A DNA stretch of 64,000 nt from Hepsetus odoe (taxonomy: Eukaryota; Chordata; Actinopteri; Characiformes; Hepsetidae): the NCBI GenBank assembly GCA_017165825.1, contig CM029393.1, positions 4,959,468 to 5,023,467 on the forward strand, given 5' to 3'. Positions 31,301 to 38,660 of the stretch are shown one piece after another (the first letter of the stretch is position 1; every line of letters begins with the position of its first letter). A model generated the notes under the pieces. The model was not told where the DNA came from. It made no database searches and saw only the letters and a program-made list of their open reading frames with translations. The translations under genes were made by a program, and so were the position numbers.

Positions 31301-32909
31301 TTTGATGAACAGAAGCATTCCTGATTTCACTAGCTGCAGATCAGTGGATGAGTGGTTGGACACCATTAAGATGGGACGCTACAAAGACCACTTTGCAGCA
31401 GGAGGTTACCAGACACTGGGTCATGTGATGAGCATGAATCAACAGTAAGTAGCAACCAGTGACAGTACATGTTGATGGAGATGCTCCAGTCACTTTTGAG
31501 ATCAAATGGTCAAAAATGTGGCTGTCATTGTTATTAGAGGTAATAAAATAATAATAATAATAATAATAATAATAGTGATTTGCAGTAAGATGTCAGATTG
31601 CAAAATTATAATGCTTTATTCCCTTCCTATTATAAAAACATGGCTGATGGACAAATTCACTCTTTTTAACCATTGTTAAAAAGAATACCAAATTAAAATG
31701 ATTTGCAGTTGCCAGTTTACATTATAATCATGCTTCATTATGTTTCTATTATAAAAACACAGTCTGATGCTTAAATTCATTTATATACTAATTTCTCTGG
31801 TAGTTTCATACTTATTACTTTTTTAACCCTTTAAAATCTTGAGCATACACTCAAATAAAAGCACATAAATCATCAATGGATACATCACCAGTACATTGTT
31901 GCCACGAGCAACAACAAAAGGGCTATTTTGCAGTTATTAGGGATGCTTAATATAAAGTGTGACTAAAGCAGCTATATAATCTACTCCTTGCCCTTAGCAG
32001 CATGCATTTTAAGTGTTGTCATTGTATTTATTTTTATACATAAGGAATATGACATAACAGATCCAACAACTCAAAAACCTTTATTTTGTGTTTCTCACCC
32101 TGCTTTTATATGAACTTACAGTTCCCTCCAAAGGCACCGGAACAGCAAGGCCATTCTGAATTCTCAAGTTGATAGAAACAATTGGTTTGCCAGTTTCCAG
32201 AGAAGTGCATTCAAAGAAATCAGGAGAAACTTTATTCTACAGCGAGAAAATGATCCAAAACACTATGCAAAGTTAACAAAAGATTTCTTTGAGGGCACCA
32301 GATCAATCATAAGTCATCTCCTCGAAAGAGGATTGTTTGATCAGATACACAAAGCAATATATTTTATGTAATTTGACGTATTTAGTTTAGTTCACCAGGC
32401 AGTGAAAGCTGAACGTCTGATCTGTTATGTCATTTTCTGCTTTTGATCTCAAACCTAAAAATCTTCAGTGCACAGCAAAAACAAATTAATTTTCCTTGCG
32501 GTTCCATCACTTTAGGAGTGGACTGTAGCTACGTAGGTTCTTAAGGAATAGCGCTTACATCCATTTTGCATTCTGTTTGATGGGTTTCTAGTTCTTCTAA
32601 TGTCAACTTCAAAAAAAAAAAAAAAAACATAGTAAAACCCAATTCACCCTCTTAGCAAAATAGCTCTATACATCCAACATTAACGTTTCATCATTTTCAG
32701 TTCATCATAAAGTTTATAGTAGACTTTGTACATAAATATCAGCTGAATTTCTTTCTCTCTCTCACTCCCTCGCTTTCTTTCCCTCACTTCGAAGGGACAT
32801 TCAGAGACTGGGGGTGACGCTGATGGGCCACCAGAAGAAGATCATGACCAGCGTTCAGGTGATGCGAGCCCAGGTGCTAAACCAGAGCGTGCCCTCTGTG
32901 CACGTATAA
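17910..32909 (+). CDS. epha8: Eph receptor tyrosine kinase A8, exons 4-17 (3' part of gene, introns included in span)
   Basis: Single-pass membrane receptor tyrosine kinase for cell-surface ephrins, acting in axon guidance and cell sorting. Fifteen exons join in frame to about 755 residues: Cys-rich EGF-like segment, two fibronectin III domains, transmembrane helix, juxtamembrane DPHTYEDP motif, kinase domain, SAM domain and C-terminal SVHV. Catalytic features are intact: GSGEFGEV loop, VALK lysine (codon 27301-27303), HRD aspartate (28648-28650) and DFG (28702-28710), so an active kinase is expected. The A8 assignment rests on residues recalled as typical of vertebrate EphA8: HCGYSKAFQDSDEEKMHYQN after the membrane, EASRIKIEKIIGSG, DPDAAYTTT, LTNRDV, DHFAAGGY and LMGHQKKI. 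EphA5 or EphA7 fit less well. Exons 1-3 (signal peptide, ligand-binding domain) and the promoter lie upstream of the window. Oddities are a split first FN3 exon with a glycine-rich insertion and a probable GC donor after the transmembrane exon. Confidence 0.93.
18504..18788 (+). CDS. epha8: epha8 exon 5a: first half of FN3 domain 1 plus glycine-rich insertion
   Basis: Acceptor ccatag; donor CAG|gtaggg at 18789. It encodes RPPTAPVNVISSVNGTSVSL through the DVQCKKC and CEDC cysteines, then about 45 residues rich in Gly, Thr and Ser, including a run of six glycines. Ends in phase 1. In Eph genes this domain is normally one exon of about 336 bp; here exons 5a and 5b together are 465 bp, an excess of 129 bp (43 residues). 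A second in-phase donor exists at 18687. Confidence 0.88.
19797..19976 (+). CDS. epha8: epha8 exon 5b: second half of FN3 domain 1
   Basis: Acceptor gttaacag; donor gtagga at 19977. It encodes RFIPQQTGLMEPWVNVVNLV, HTNYTFRILVMNGVTHLSNE and VNVTTNQA, the strands that complete the first fibronectin domain. Asn-X-Ser/Thr sites are present at NYT and NVT. Phase 1 in and phase 1 out, so joining to exon 5a keeps frame. Confidence 0.9.
19977..21569 (+). other. epha8: epha8 intron 5
   Basis: 1,593 bp, GT-AG, AT-rich; no repeat family or additional exon recognised. Confidence 0.85.
21570..21694 (+). CDS. epha8: epha8 exon 6: FN3 domain 2, first part
   Basis: Acceptor tttccag; donor gttgga at 21695. 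The length is 125 bp, as usual for this exon. It encodes APSQVIAVRQ and EPEQPNGVILEYDIKYYEK, the typical start of the second Eph fibronectin domain. Ends in phase 0. Confidence 0.95.
22120..22540. promoter_or_regulatory. Candidate intronic enhancer (epha8 intron 6)
   Basis: Unique, repeat-free sequence of balanced composition with many homeodomain-type cores (ctctaattaactg, acaatttaatcac, cagttaattgaaagg, gaagttaattgcgg) in about 400 bp. Candidate only; conservation cannot be checked here. Confidence 0.35.
23433..23641 (-). mobile_element. SINE family B copy 1 (in epha8 intron 6)
   Basis: Antisense copy of a second tRNA-derived SINE. It begins with the 3' tail (tttagcagacgctcttatcc) and ends with the head (gcactagaccaccaccacgc). 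The B box is gattcaaacctgggacc. The tail, sense gataagagcgtctgctaaat, is common to many fish SINEs. Confidence 0.85.
23688..23862 (+). mobile_element. SINE family B copy 2 (in epha8 intron 6)
   Basis: Sense copy with acaggttcgaatcccacctc B box and ataagagcatctgctaaata tail. It lies 46 bp from copy 1 in the opposite, head-to-head orientation. Confidence 0.85.
24089..24251 (+). CDS. epha8: epha8 exon 7: FN3 domain 2, second part
   Basis: Acceptor tccacag; donor gtgaga at 24252. The length is 163 bp, as usual. It encodes DKEQQSYSTLKSKSTSAKVS, GLKPGTSYIFQIRARTSAGC and GRFSPSVEIQTGKA. Starts in phase 0, ends in phase 1. Confidence 0.95.
24985..25200. repeat. LINE/SINE-like 3' tail and TAGA microsatellite (epha8 intron 7)
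   Basis: gtagagtagagtaatctttt attatcccatgaatgggaaa resembles a common fish retroelement 3' tail; followed by AT-rich and tatctatctatatata sequence. Confidence 0.45.
25275..25510 (+). mobile_element. SINE family A copy 3 (in epha8 intron 7)
   Basis: One of the best preserved copies: tggcctatcggttagggagt head, gtgggttcaatcccc B box, and a tail ending cactttcacttttc. It lies about 290 bp upstream of the transmembrane exon, in sense orientation. Confidence 0.88.
25797..25893 (+). CDS. epha8: epha8 exon 8: transmembrane helix
   Basis: Acceptor cttccag. It encodes VPLRYNTVSIIWICMALVTG followed by LMTFLAIVIC, one hydrophobic membrane span, then the basic stop-transfer RKR. The end is set at 25893 with a GC donor (CG|gcaaga), because joining to exon 9 then gives RKRHCGYSK, the expected family sequence. 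A GT donor at 25903 also keeps frame (exon 106 bp) but adds Gln-Glu-Glu in place of that Arg. Confidence 0.85.
26554..26621 (+). CDS. epha8: epha8 exon 9: juxtamembrane segment
   Basis: Acceptor atgtttcag; donor gtagac at 26622. It encodes HCGYSKAFQDSDEEKMHYQN followed by GH. This stretch is the single best reason for calling the gene epha8 rather than another EphA. Ends in phase 1. Confidence 0.93.
26805..26930 (+). CDS. epha8: epha8 exon 10: juxtamembrane tyrosines to start of kinase
   Basis: Acceptor attctag; donor gtatat at 26931. The length is 126 bp, as usual. It encodes RFYIDPHTYEDPCQAVHEFA followed by REIEASRIKIEKIIGSG. The two tyrosines around DPHTYEDP are the conserved Eph autoinhibitory phosphorylation sites. 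The glycine-rich loop is split between this exon and the next. Confidence 0.95.
27233..27418 (+). CDS. epha8: epha8 exon 11: kinase N-lobe
   Basis: Acceptor aatgcag; donor gtaaga at 27419. The length is 186 bp, as usual. It encodes GEFGEVCYGRMKLPGKRDIP, VALKTLKAGYTEKQRRDFL, the C-helix SEASIM and FDHPNVIHLEGVVTRS. The ATP-binding lysine is the K of VALK. The reading frame remains open into the following CT repeat, but that part is intron. Confidence 0.95.
27490..28078. repeat. Polypyrimidine tract (TCTCC/TCTTC)n in epha8 intron 11
   Basis: About 590 bp built almost only of C and T, interrupted by the N gap, ending three bases before the AG of exon 12. It forms the pyrimidine tract of that acceptor and creates a long spurious open frame joining exon 11 and exon 12. 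Confidence 0.95.
27960..27998. other. Assembly gap (39 N)
   Basis: Run of N inside the CT tract; the true repeat length is unknown. Confidence 0.99.
28082..28143 (+). CDS. epha8: epha8 exon 12: kinase hinge
   Basis: Acceptor ttcatag at the end of a long CT tract; donor gtatgt at 28144. The length is 62 bp, as usual. It encodes KPVMIITEYMENGSLDSFLR, the gatekeeper and hinge region. Starts in phase 1 (A|GT gives Ser) and ends in phase 0. Confidence 0.94.
28165..28306. repeat. (GAT)n / (ATT)n / (AAT)n trinucleotide tract
   Basis: Begins about 20 bp after the exon 12 donor: gatgatgaggatgatgatga, then ttattattgttattg, then an AAT run of about 40 bp. Confidence 0.9.
28549..28758 (+). CDS. epha8: epha8 exon 13: catalytic loop and DFG
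   Basis: Acceptor tatgcag; donor gtgagt at 28759. The length is 210 bp, as usual. It encodes RHDGQFTIIQLVGILRGIAA, YVHRDLAARN (catalytic Asp at 28648-28650), VSDFGLSR (DFG at 28702-28710) and the activation-loop tyrosine in DPDAAYTTT (28747-28749). All key catalytic residues are present. Confidence 0.96.
28945..29194 (-). mobile_element. SINE family A copy 4 (in epha8 intron 13)
   Basis: Antisense copy: begins aaagtgaaagtgactattat and ends ctaggccaccactgcccc, the reverse complement of the family head. Confidence 0.88.
29217..29352 (-). mobile_element. SINE family A copy 5, partial (in epha8 intron 13)
   Basis: Second antisense copy directly after copy 4. It contains gtgcccgggagcagtgatga, cagggcaacctactagcctg and ggattcaaacccacgacctt. 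The head beyond the B box and the tail are missing. Confidence 0.75.
29505..29822 (-). mobile_element. RTE-type LINE, 3' coding fragment (in epha8 intron 13)
   Basis: On the minus strand it reads VRPAML.GLETAVLSKR, LKMLRF, GTAQVGRFRDKVREAR and EKTCRW, the C-terminal part of the same LINE family. Broken by stops and small deletions. Confidence 0.8.
29908..30057 (+). CDS. epha8: epha8 exon 14: activation segment and C-lobe
   Basis: Acceptor tttctag; donor gtacgt at 30058. The length is 150 bp, as usual. It encodes GGKIPIRWTAPEAIAFRKFS, DVWSYGVVMWEVMSYGERPY and WNLTNRD. The APE motif and the DVWSYG aspartate are intact. Phase 0 at both ends. Confidence 0.96.
30529..30719 (+). CDS. epha8: epha8 exon 15: end of kinase C-lobe
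   Basis: Acceptor tgtacag; donor gtaggg at 30720. The length is 191 bp, close to the usual 194. It encodes VIKSVEEGYRLPAPMGCPGA, LMLDCWQKDRNERPKF and the IVTVLDKLIRNPENLK helix. Ends in phase 2. Confidence 0.95.
31289..31444 (+). CDS. epha8: epha8 exon 16: linker and SAM domain
   Basis: Acceptor atttgcag; donor gtaagt at 31445. The length is 156 bp, as usual. It encodes a short linker (LNSPLMNRSIPDFTSCR), then the SAM start SVDEWLDTIKMGRYKDHFAA and GGYQTLGHVMSMNQ. The SAM domain mediates receptor clustering. Ends in phase 2. Confidence 0.95.
32117..32527 (+). mobile_element. Mariner/Tc1-like short element in epha8 intron 16
   Basis: Left end tacagttccctccaaaggca ccggaacagcaagg and right end ccttgcggttccatcacttt aggagtggactgta are inverted copies, both ending in TA. 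Inside is a remnant reading LQRENDPKH, resembling the DNDPKH catalytic motif of mariner/Tc1 transposases. About 411 bp, non-autonomous. Confidence 0.82.
32795..32909 (+). CDS. epha8: epha8 exon 17: end of SAM domain, C-terminus and stop
   Basis: Acceptor ttcgaag after a CT-rich tract. It encodes DIQRLGVTLMGHQKKIMTSV, then QVMRAQVLNQSVPSVHV and TAA (32907-32909). The final SVHV fits a PDZ-binding tail of the kind many Eph receptors carry. Confidence 0.95.
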
Positions 32910-33269
32910 TCTCTACCACAGTCTCCGTATAAATACATATTCACCTGATATGTGTTTCTGGGTTGTGACTCTCTTCTAAGAAACAACTTCAAGAGGACTC
33001 TTCAACAGCAAGGATTTGCTCAGCACTGGACGTTTTTTTTTCCTAGGACAATCCCTGTATTCTTTCTTTGCTTTTAATATTCCCTCGGACATTGTGTTTC
33101 CTCCCTTTTTTGGTAAACAGATGGACTGCCTTAACCAAGATGGATAATTTAAATATTGGTGTATATGAAGGAAGATTTTACGAACATTGAAATGTGTGAT
33201 GATTTACACAAAGCGTTACGGTGTGGACATTGATTGGTAATGGAAGGAAAGTGTATTGTATATGCATAA

Positions 33270-33275
33270 AATAAA
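33270..33275 (+). terminator. Polyadenylation signal AATAAA (proximal candidate)
   Basis: Canonical hexamer 361 bp after the epha8 stop codon. No strong GT-rich element follows closely, so use is plausible but unproven. Confidence 0.5.
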
Positions 33276-34427
33276 CCCTTTTGCCAGTGACCCACCACAG
33301 CACATAAATGGCATGGATGATACTATGAGTGCCTCAAATTGCTGAAAATAGACACTGGGGGAAGAAAAAGAACTTGCAAAGAGAAAGAGAGGCAAAGGTG
33401 TTAGAGCAAATTGTCTTTGTCGGAACAAAACCTTGCATCTTGAAAACGGTGACCTTTCAGGAAAATCATTCTAAACTTTTAATGTATGTTAATGTGATAA
33501 AATTCTAGACATTTCTGGACCATTTCTGTTGGTTCATTCGTCATTAAGTGTTGAACCAGCATAAAGTGCAGCTGGCATTTTGATGTGATGTGATAAAAAT
33601 GAAGACATATTTTATTGTTATATATAGAATATATTCAGAGAGTTCTACGGTTTTGGTCTGACAAGGACAATATATAGGAAATGCATATAAGCTATGAGCT
33701 GAGAGGCTCAGAAAAAGCTGCATATCGCACAAGTTTGTGGGAAAAAGGAGAACAGGTTTTGTCATCATTTGCCTCTGATGTCATAAGAAGGGAAATGAAG
33801 GTGATGTATGTTACGTATTTGATTAAATATCCTAAAATGAAACCTGCTGTTATTTATTGATTGTGGTAGAGCGAAACGTAAAGCATTGCTCTGATCTGAA
33901 CTGTGTCTGAGAAATAGAATGAGGTGAAATCTGTAACCCTTTAACATTAAATACTTTTTTTTTTCTTTTTGGGCTAATTAATGATGCGCAGATCACCCAC
34001 TTAAAGGTCAGCTTCAACATTTTCTCTTTTTGCACCCTCAGAGTGCTGAATGGGCAGCAAGTTTGTAAGTTCACCAGTTTCTGTCCGCTGCTCCAGAATA
34101 ATTGGTGGCTGCAGGAGAGGAATGTATTTAAAAAGCGGTTTGCAGACCGTCCTCCTGTGCCATCTTCCACTTATTAAAGTGTAGCTTGGAAGGCATCACC
34201 AAAAGAAACAACACTTCAGATTTAATCAAGTCAAATAAATTGATTAAGGGAATTACTGCTGGATTAGAGCTAATCAGTCCACGTCTCAGGCTGGCTTTAC
34301 ATGGCTAAACTTGATGTTAAATATAAAGCTTATATGGAAATAAATTTCATAAACTCGCTTAAGACATTTTTAATATTTGGTTGTAACTTTATAATATGTC
34401 GTGGATTAAGATTCATCTACCAGTCAG

Positions 34428-34550
34428 TGTCATCCATCCATCCGTCTATCCATCCTTCCAAGATACTTATCCTAATCAGAGTCGTGGAGGTGCTGGAGCC
34501 AATCCCAGTGCACGTAGCGCAAGAGGCAAAGAAACTCCCTGCAATATGTA
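34428..34550 (-). repeat. Repeat family C fragment with CCAT microsatellite
   Basis: catccatccatccgtctatc, then cttatcctaatcagagtcgt and ggaggtgctggagccaatcc; same family as 48808, opposite orientation. Confidence 0.65.
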
Positions 34551-35805
34551 AATAAACCGCTGACCAATCAGCGTTTCTGACAAGCTAACCAATCATAGCT
34601 CCAAATCAGTGTGACTGGTGTTTCGATCTGGTATTTATGTAATATTCATAGTTTATTTATTATCTATATTCAGTAAAATATTATCTATTTATTTTACCAT
34701 TCTGTGTATCTGTTTATTTTACCAATATTTTTACCCATTTTATTTTCTACCAGTTTTTCACTGTTTCACTGAGATGTTTTAAAGGGCCCATATTTTACCT
34801 TCATTCTGTTTCATTTGTTGCTTTTGTGAAAGGTACGATCCACCAATGTGATTTTAAACATGTCATATCACAATGCAGTTTGCAGCAGTACAATCACAAT
34901 GCTAGAATTCGGCCCATGTGCACTTATCCACAGCAACGTCCATCTACCATGACAGCAGTTTCAAGGGCTACTTGGGCCAGTTCTTGGGTCGTGTTTTCTT
35001 TTAGTATTATGTAGATTATGTATCTTTTTCGTATTCATTTTTAATTCCACACCCCATAATAGATCCTTCTATTGTTAAAATTCTAATGACATATCAAAAT
35101 GGCAGCTGAAGAAACCAAATGAGATTCATAGGAGCTGTTGCTAGGTTGGATAGGTTTTACAAAACTTACAGCAGAGTAAATAAAAAAGTCTTAAAAAATA
35201 TAGAGCAAAACCTGACGCTTGAAATATAAAAAATTAATCTTGTCTCCAAAAAAAAAAGCCCCAATATTAGCATAGACTAGGTATTTTCATTTCATCCCAT
35301 CATCAAACTAACACGGTTCCAAATTCAGTTATTTCTATTTGATCTAGTTGTGATCAGCTATAAGAACATAGTCAGGCTTTTAAACTGGAACACTATGTAG
35401 TGAATCTCACCCAGACCTTTGCCCAATACGTAAAGCTTGTCCAATTACTTTTGGCAACACAGGATTTATGGGTGGAGCAATAGCTTCATGCAACTCTCAG
35501 CTGATGAAACTTTGCCATGTAAAGCCGGCCTCACAAGCACTTCACACCACTTTTCTTGCATTACAGGCACACGTTTTGGAAGCATTTTGACACACTTTGA
35601 ATGAACCACTGCATAATATTTTCTTGAGCGTTATCAGAGTTGTTGCAATAAGGTGTTGAATTGGATGTCAGTGTGTGTAACAGAAAGACAGACAGGTTGA
35701 ATAAGCTACTGGGAAATTCCTGTGTAAATAAGGACACGATAAAAAATCCTCTCCTTTCTGTACTTTTTAAAAAGCAATCTTCTTCTGTATGCACCAATGA
35801 GTGCA

Positions 35806-35811
35806 AATAAA
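35806..35811 (+). terminator. Polyadenylation signal AATAAA (distal candidate)
   Basis: Canonical hexamer in gcaaataaag, followed about 15-35 bp later by gtggtgtgtctgtgagtgtg, a good downstream GU-rich element. By sequence it is the better formed of the two candidate 3' ends. Confidence 0.5.
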
Positions 35812-36335
35812 GTTCAAACACTGCCAGTGGTGTGTCTGTGAGTGTGGACTAATCCCTCATTGTACAATCTGGATCATATGGACTATTACGGTAAGTAGGT
35901 GGATTCATCACCATCATCCTTCTCAGTACCACCTACAGCATCAAAAAGATAATGTGACACATATAGGAACATGACACCAGTCACAAAATCATAAGTGTGC
36001 TATGGTACTGGGCTCTTTGGGGTCCCCCGTCCAATTTTCAGCTGTCCGCCTGACTCCCAGTGCGAGCTGTCACATCACTCTCTGTCTGCAAACATTCTTC
36101 TCTCATCTCTGCATCTTAATTGACCCGGGCATCGAGCTGACAACAATACAATCTCGCATGCTGCCCGTGGTGCCAGCCTGCTCCCATCGTGAGCTTTTCC
36201 TTTAATACTTATAACTCTATATTTATCAGTGGCATTTATATGAATGATGTAATCCTTTATTAACACTGACTTAAAGGGGAATCAGAAAGGGGTTGTGATT
36301 CCCTCATAGAAAGCTTTTCCACCTAATGCTCAATG

Positions 36336-36449
36336 ATGAGGACAGTACCTTGCTCAGGAGTGCTACGGGGCAATCTACTGATCTGGTATTTGAACCCGTC
36401 ACCTTCCAATGCTGGGACCTAGTCCCTAACCACTAGGCCACCACTGCCC
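36336..36449 (-). mobile_element. SINE family A copy 6, partial
   Basis: Antisense head half only, ending ccctaaccactaggccacca ctgccc. The 3' tail is absent. Confidence 0.8.
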
Positions 36450-36975
36450 AAAACTTTGCTTTAGTATAGATTTGAGAAGACCTTCACTCAGATCTTCAAA
36501 GATGGAGAGCTAAAAACAGGGAAGAAAGGCAAAATAGTCCCCCCAAAATATTTGTTCAATGTATTACCATTATCAAGTATCGGTGATTACACTGGTGAAA
36601 CATTCACTCAAGTCAGTGCTCACAAGTGAAGCCCTATTTCATTCATTTCCTTCTTATTCCCCATGAGGAGGCACAGTGTGGGGTGCTCACAGGAGCTCAT
36701 CCAGCAGGCTGCTCAGCCATGTGATCTCCCCAGGCCCACCAAAACACAGCATATTCCTTCCATTCTCTAATGCAGTGGAGTTCCAGAGCAAGATTGGCTT
36801 CTTAAAGTGCAACTTAGGCTTTAACACACTAGCATGCTATGAAAAACAGTAAACATGTTATGAAAAGACTATATCTCACACGTTCCACTTGTTTTATGGG
36901 CACCTGAAAAATTGTGGATCACAGAACTTAACTTCTAGTCTGCAAAATGAGCAAATAAACAAACAAATAAACATC

Positions 36976-36977
36976 AG

Positions 36978-37031
<54 letters not shown>
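36976..37031. repeat. (GATA)n microsatellite
   Basis: About 13 perfect GATA units. Confidence 0.95.
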
Positions 37032-37542
37032 GCATAAATCAGTCACAAAGCTAACAGAATTTCCATTTATGAATATAATAAACTGACATTTAACTGATAT
37101 TAAGAACTTAAAACTACTTAAAATAAATGCTTTGGTGATGCAAGAAACTTTACCCAAGTTAAAATAAACAATCTTATAATGCAGTTCTTGTGTTGGTTTA
37201 TCACCATGGTACATTCAGCGTTAAGCTAACATTTGAGCCTATTAAACAATACTAGACTTTTTTAACGGCGGTGTTATTTAAACGCAAACACCTTGCATGC
37301 ATTAAACTGAATGCTGTGGCATTCCCTGCAAAGACAAACAGAAAGCTTTCTATACTGCTCAAACATAATTGGCTATGCGCAATGCAAAGTTCAAAAATGC
37401 ACTTATGAATTATACATTCACAGGCGACTGGTATAGTTGTGCACACATGGTTTATATTATGTATTCAGTCTACGATCTTATAGTAGCTAAAAAAAGAAAC
37501 ACGAATTTACTGATATATCAGATTTGGGTAATGATAAATATA

Positions 37543-37602
<60 letters not shown>

Positions 37603-37620
37603 TGTGCAAGTGTATGTGTG
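37543..37620. repeat. (TA)n(TG)n microsatellite
   Basis: tatatata followed by about 25 TG units with small interruptions. Confidence 0.95.
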
Positions 37621-37785
37621 TGATTTTAATGCTAAGGTTGACCGCTGTATGTATATGCATTGCAAAAGCCTTAAGTAACCCCTCATTTCTTTAGATGTCA
37701 CTAGAAAATCACTTTGTTGGCCCTTTTCAAATCTCTTAGAGGTAATTATTCTTCCTCTTGCCCAAAATAAGAATGGACAGATAAC

Positions 37786-37786
<1 letters not shown>

Positions 37787-37849
<63 letters not shown>

Positions 37850-37855
37850 GTGTGA
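37787..37855. repeat. (TG)n microsatellite
   Basis: About 30 TG units with one CG, ending gtgtgtgactttg. Confidence 0.95.
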
Positions 37856-37874
37856 CTTTGTTTGTCTGTGTGTT

Positions 37875-37978
37875 TGCCCTGTGATGAACTGCTGACCTGT
37901 CCAGGGTGTCCCAGCCTTTCACCCTTTGAGAACTAGGACAGGCACCAGCATCGCCTGCAGCCCTACTAAGGACAAGTG
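37875..37978 (+). repeat. Repeat family C fragment
   Basis: gccctgtgatgaactgctga cctgtccagggtgtccc and gaactaggacaggcaccagc; follows directly on a (TG)n tract. Confidence 0.65.
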
Positions 37979-38023
37979 TTTAAGAAAACGAGTGAGGGAG
38001 AGAGTGAGATGTGCCACTGTAAC

Positions 38024-38028
<5 letters not shown>

Positions 38029-38101
<73 letters not shown>

Positions 38102-38130
38102 ATCCATCCATCCATCCATCCATCCATCCA
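38029..38130. repeat. (TC)n(TA)n(TCCA)n compound microsatellite
   Basis: Three adjacent blocks: about 15 TC, about 20 TA and about 8 CCAT units. Confidence 0.95.
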
Positions 38131-38379
38131 TTATGTTAAGACTCTTTATAGTTTACACCAACACATCTGTAGATCCCATTTCCAAATATGATTCTGTGAG
38201 GTTAAAGAAAAGATAACAGTTTTGCTGCACGCTTCTTTCAAATCAGTAATTTGGACATACATGTCTAGCTTCTATACTTACCACTCTGATTCAATTAAAT
38301 GAGCACTAATAGAAAAAAGCTGTGGGTGGAGGAAGGATTTCCACTGAGGCTGACCCAATTACCTTAACAACTTGAATAC

Positions 38380-38660
38380 AGGCTGTACCCCTCCGAGCAC
38401 ATATGTATGAGCTAGGCTGGTAATAAAAGTCCTAGTGTTTTGTGATTTGATCATCCTCTCATTAGCATATATGCAAATGAGCATCATTCCGATGTGCGCC
38501 CTTCCCTCTGCTGGCCTCCGTGTGCACCCGTCCTCCTTATCCCCCTCCCCAAACTTTCCCTTTGATGTTATTAAGCAAAGTCTGTCACTGATGATCCCTA
38601 TTTGCATGGATCTGATGTGGAGGCGCGCTCGGCAAAATTATTAAGGCCCTGGAGATATCA
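38380..38660. promoter_or_regulatory. Candidate enhancer with two POU octamers
   Basis: ATGCAAAT at 38471-38478 and its complement ATTTGCAT at 38600-38607, plus several attagc and ttattaag cores, in unique sequence between repeat-rich flanks, about 5.5 kb after the epha8 stop. Candidate only. Confidence 0.35.

Larger units (their letters stand above)
32910..35830 (+). other. epha8: epha8 3' untranslated region (end uncertain)
   Basis: The region follows the stop codon and contains no further coding exon. AATAAA at 33270-33275 would give a short UTR of about 0.4 kb. AATAAA at 35806-35811, followed at 35826-35846 by GT-rich sequence, would give a UTR of about 2.9 kb. The sequence between them is AT-rich and largely unique, with one fragment of repeat family C at 34428-34550. 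Confidence 0.5.
35831..38028. other. Intergenic sequence
   Basis: Apart from SINE A copy 6, the GATA and TG tracts and the family C fragment, nothing recognised. 36002-36200 is a GC-richer unique stretch with no supported frame. Confidence 0.55.
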
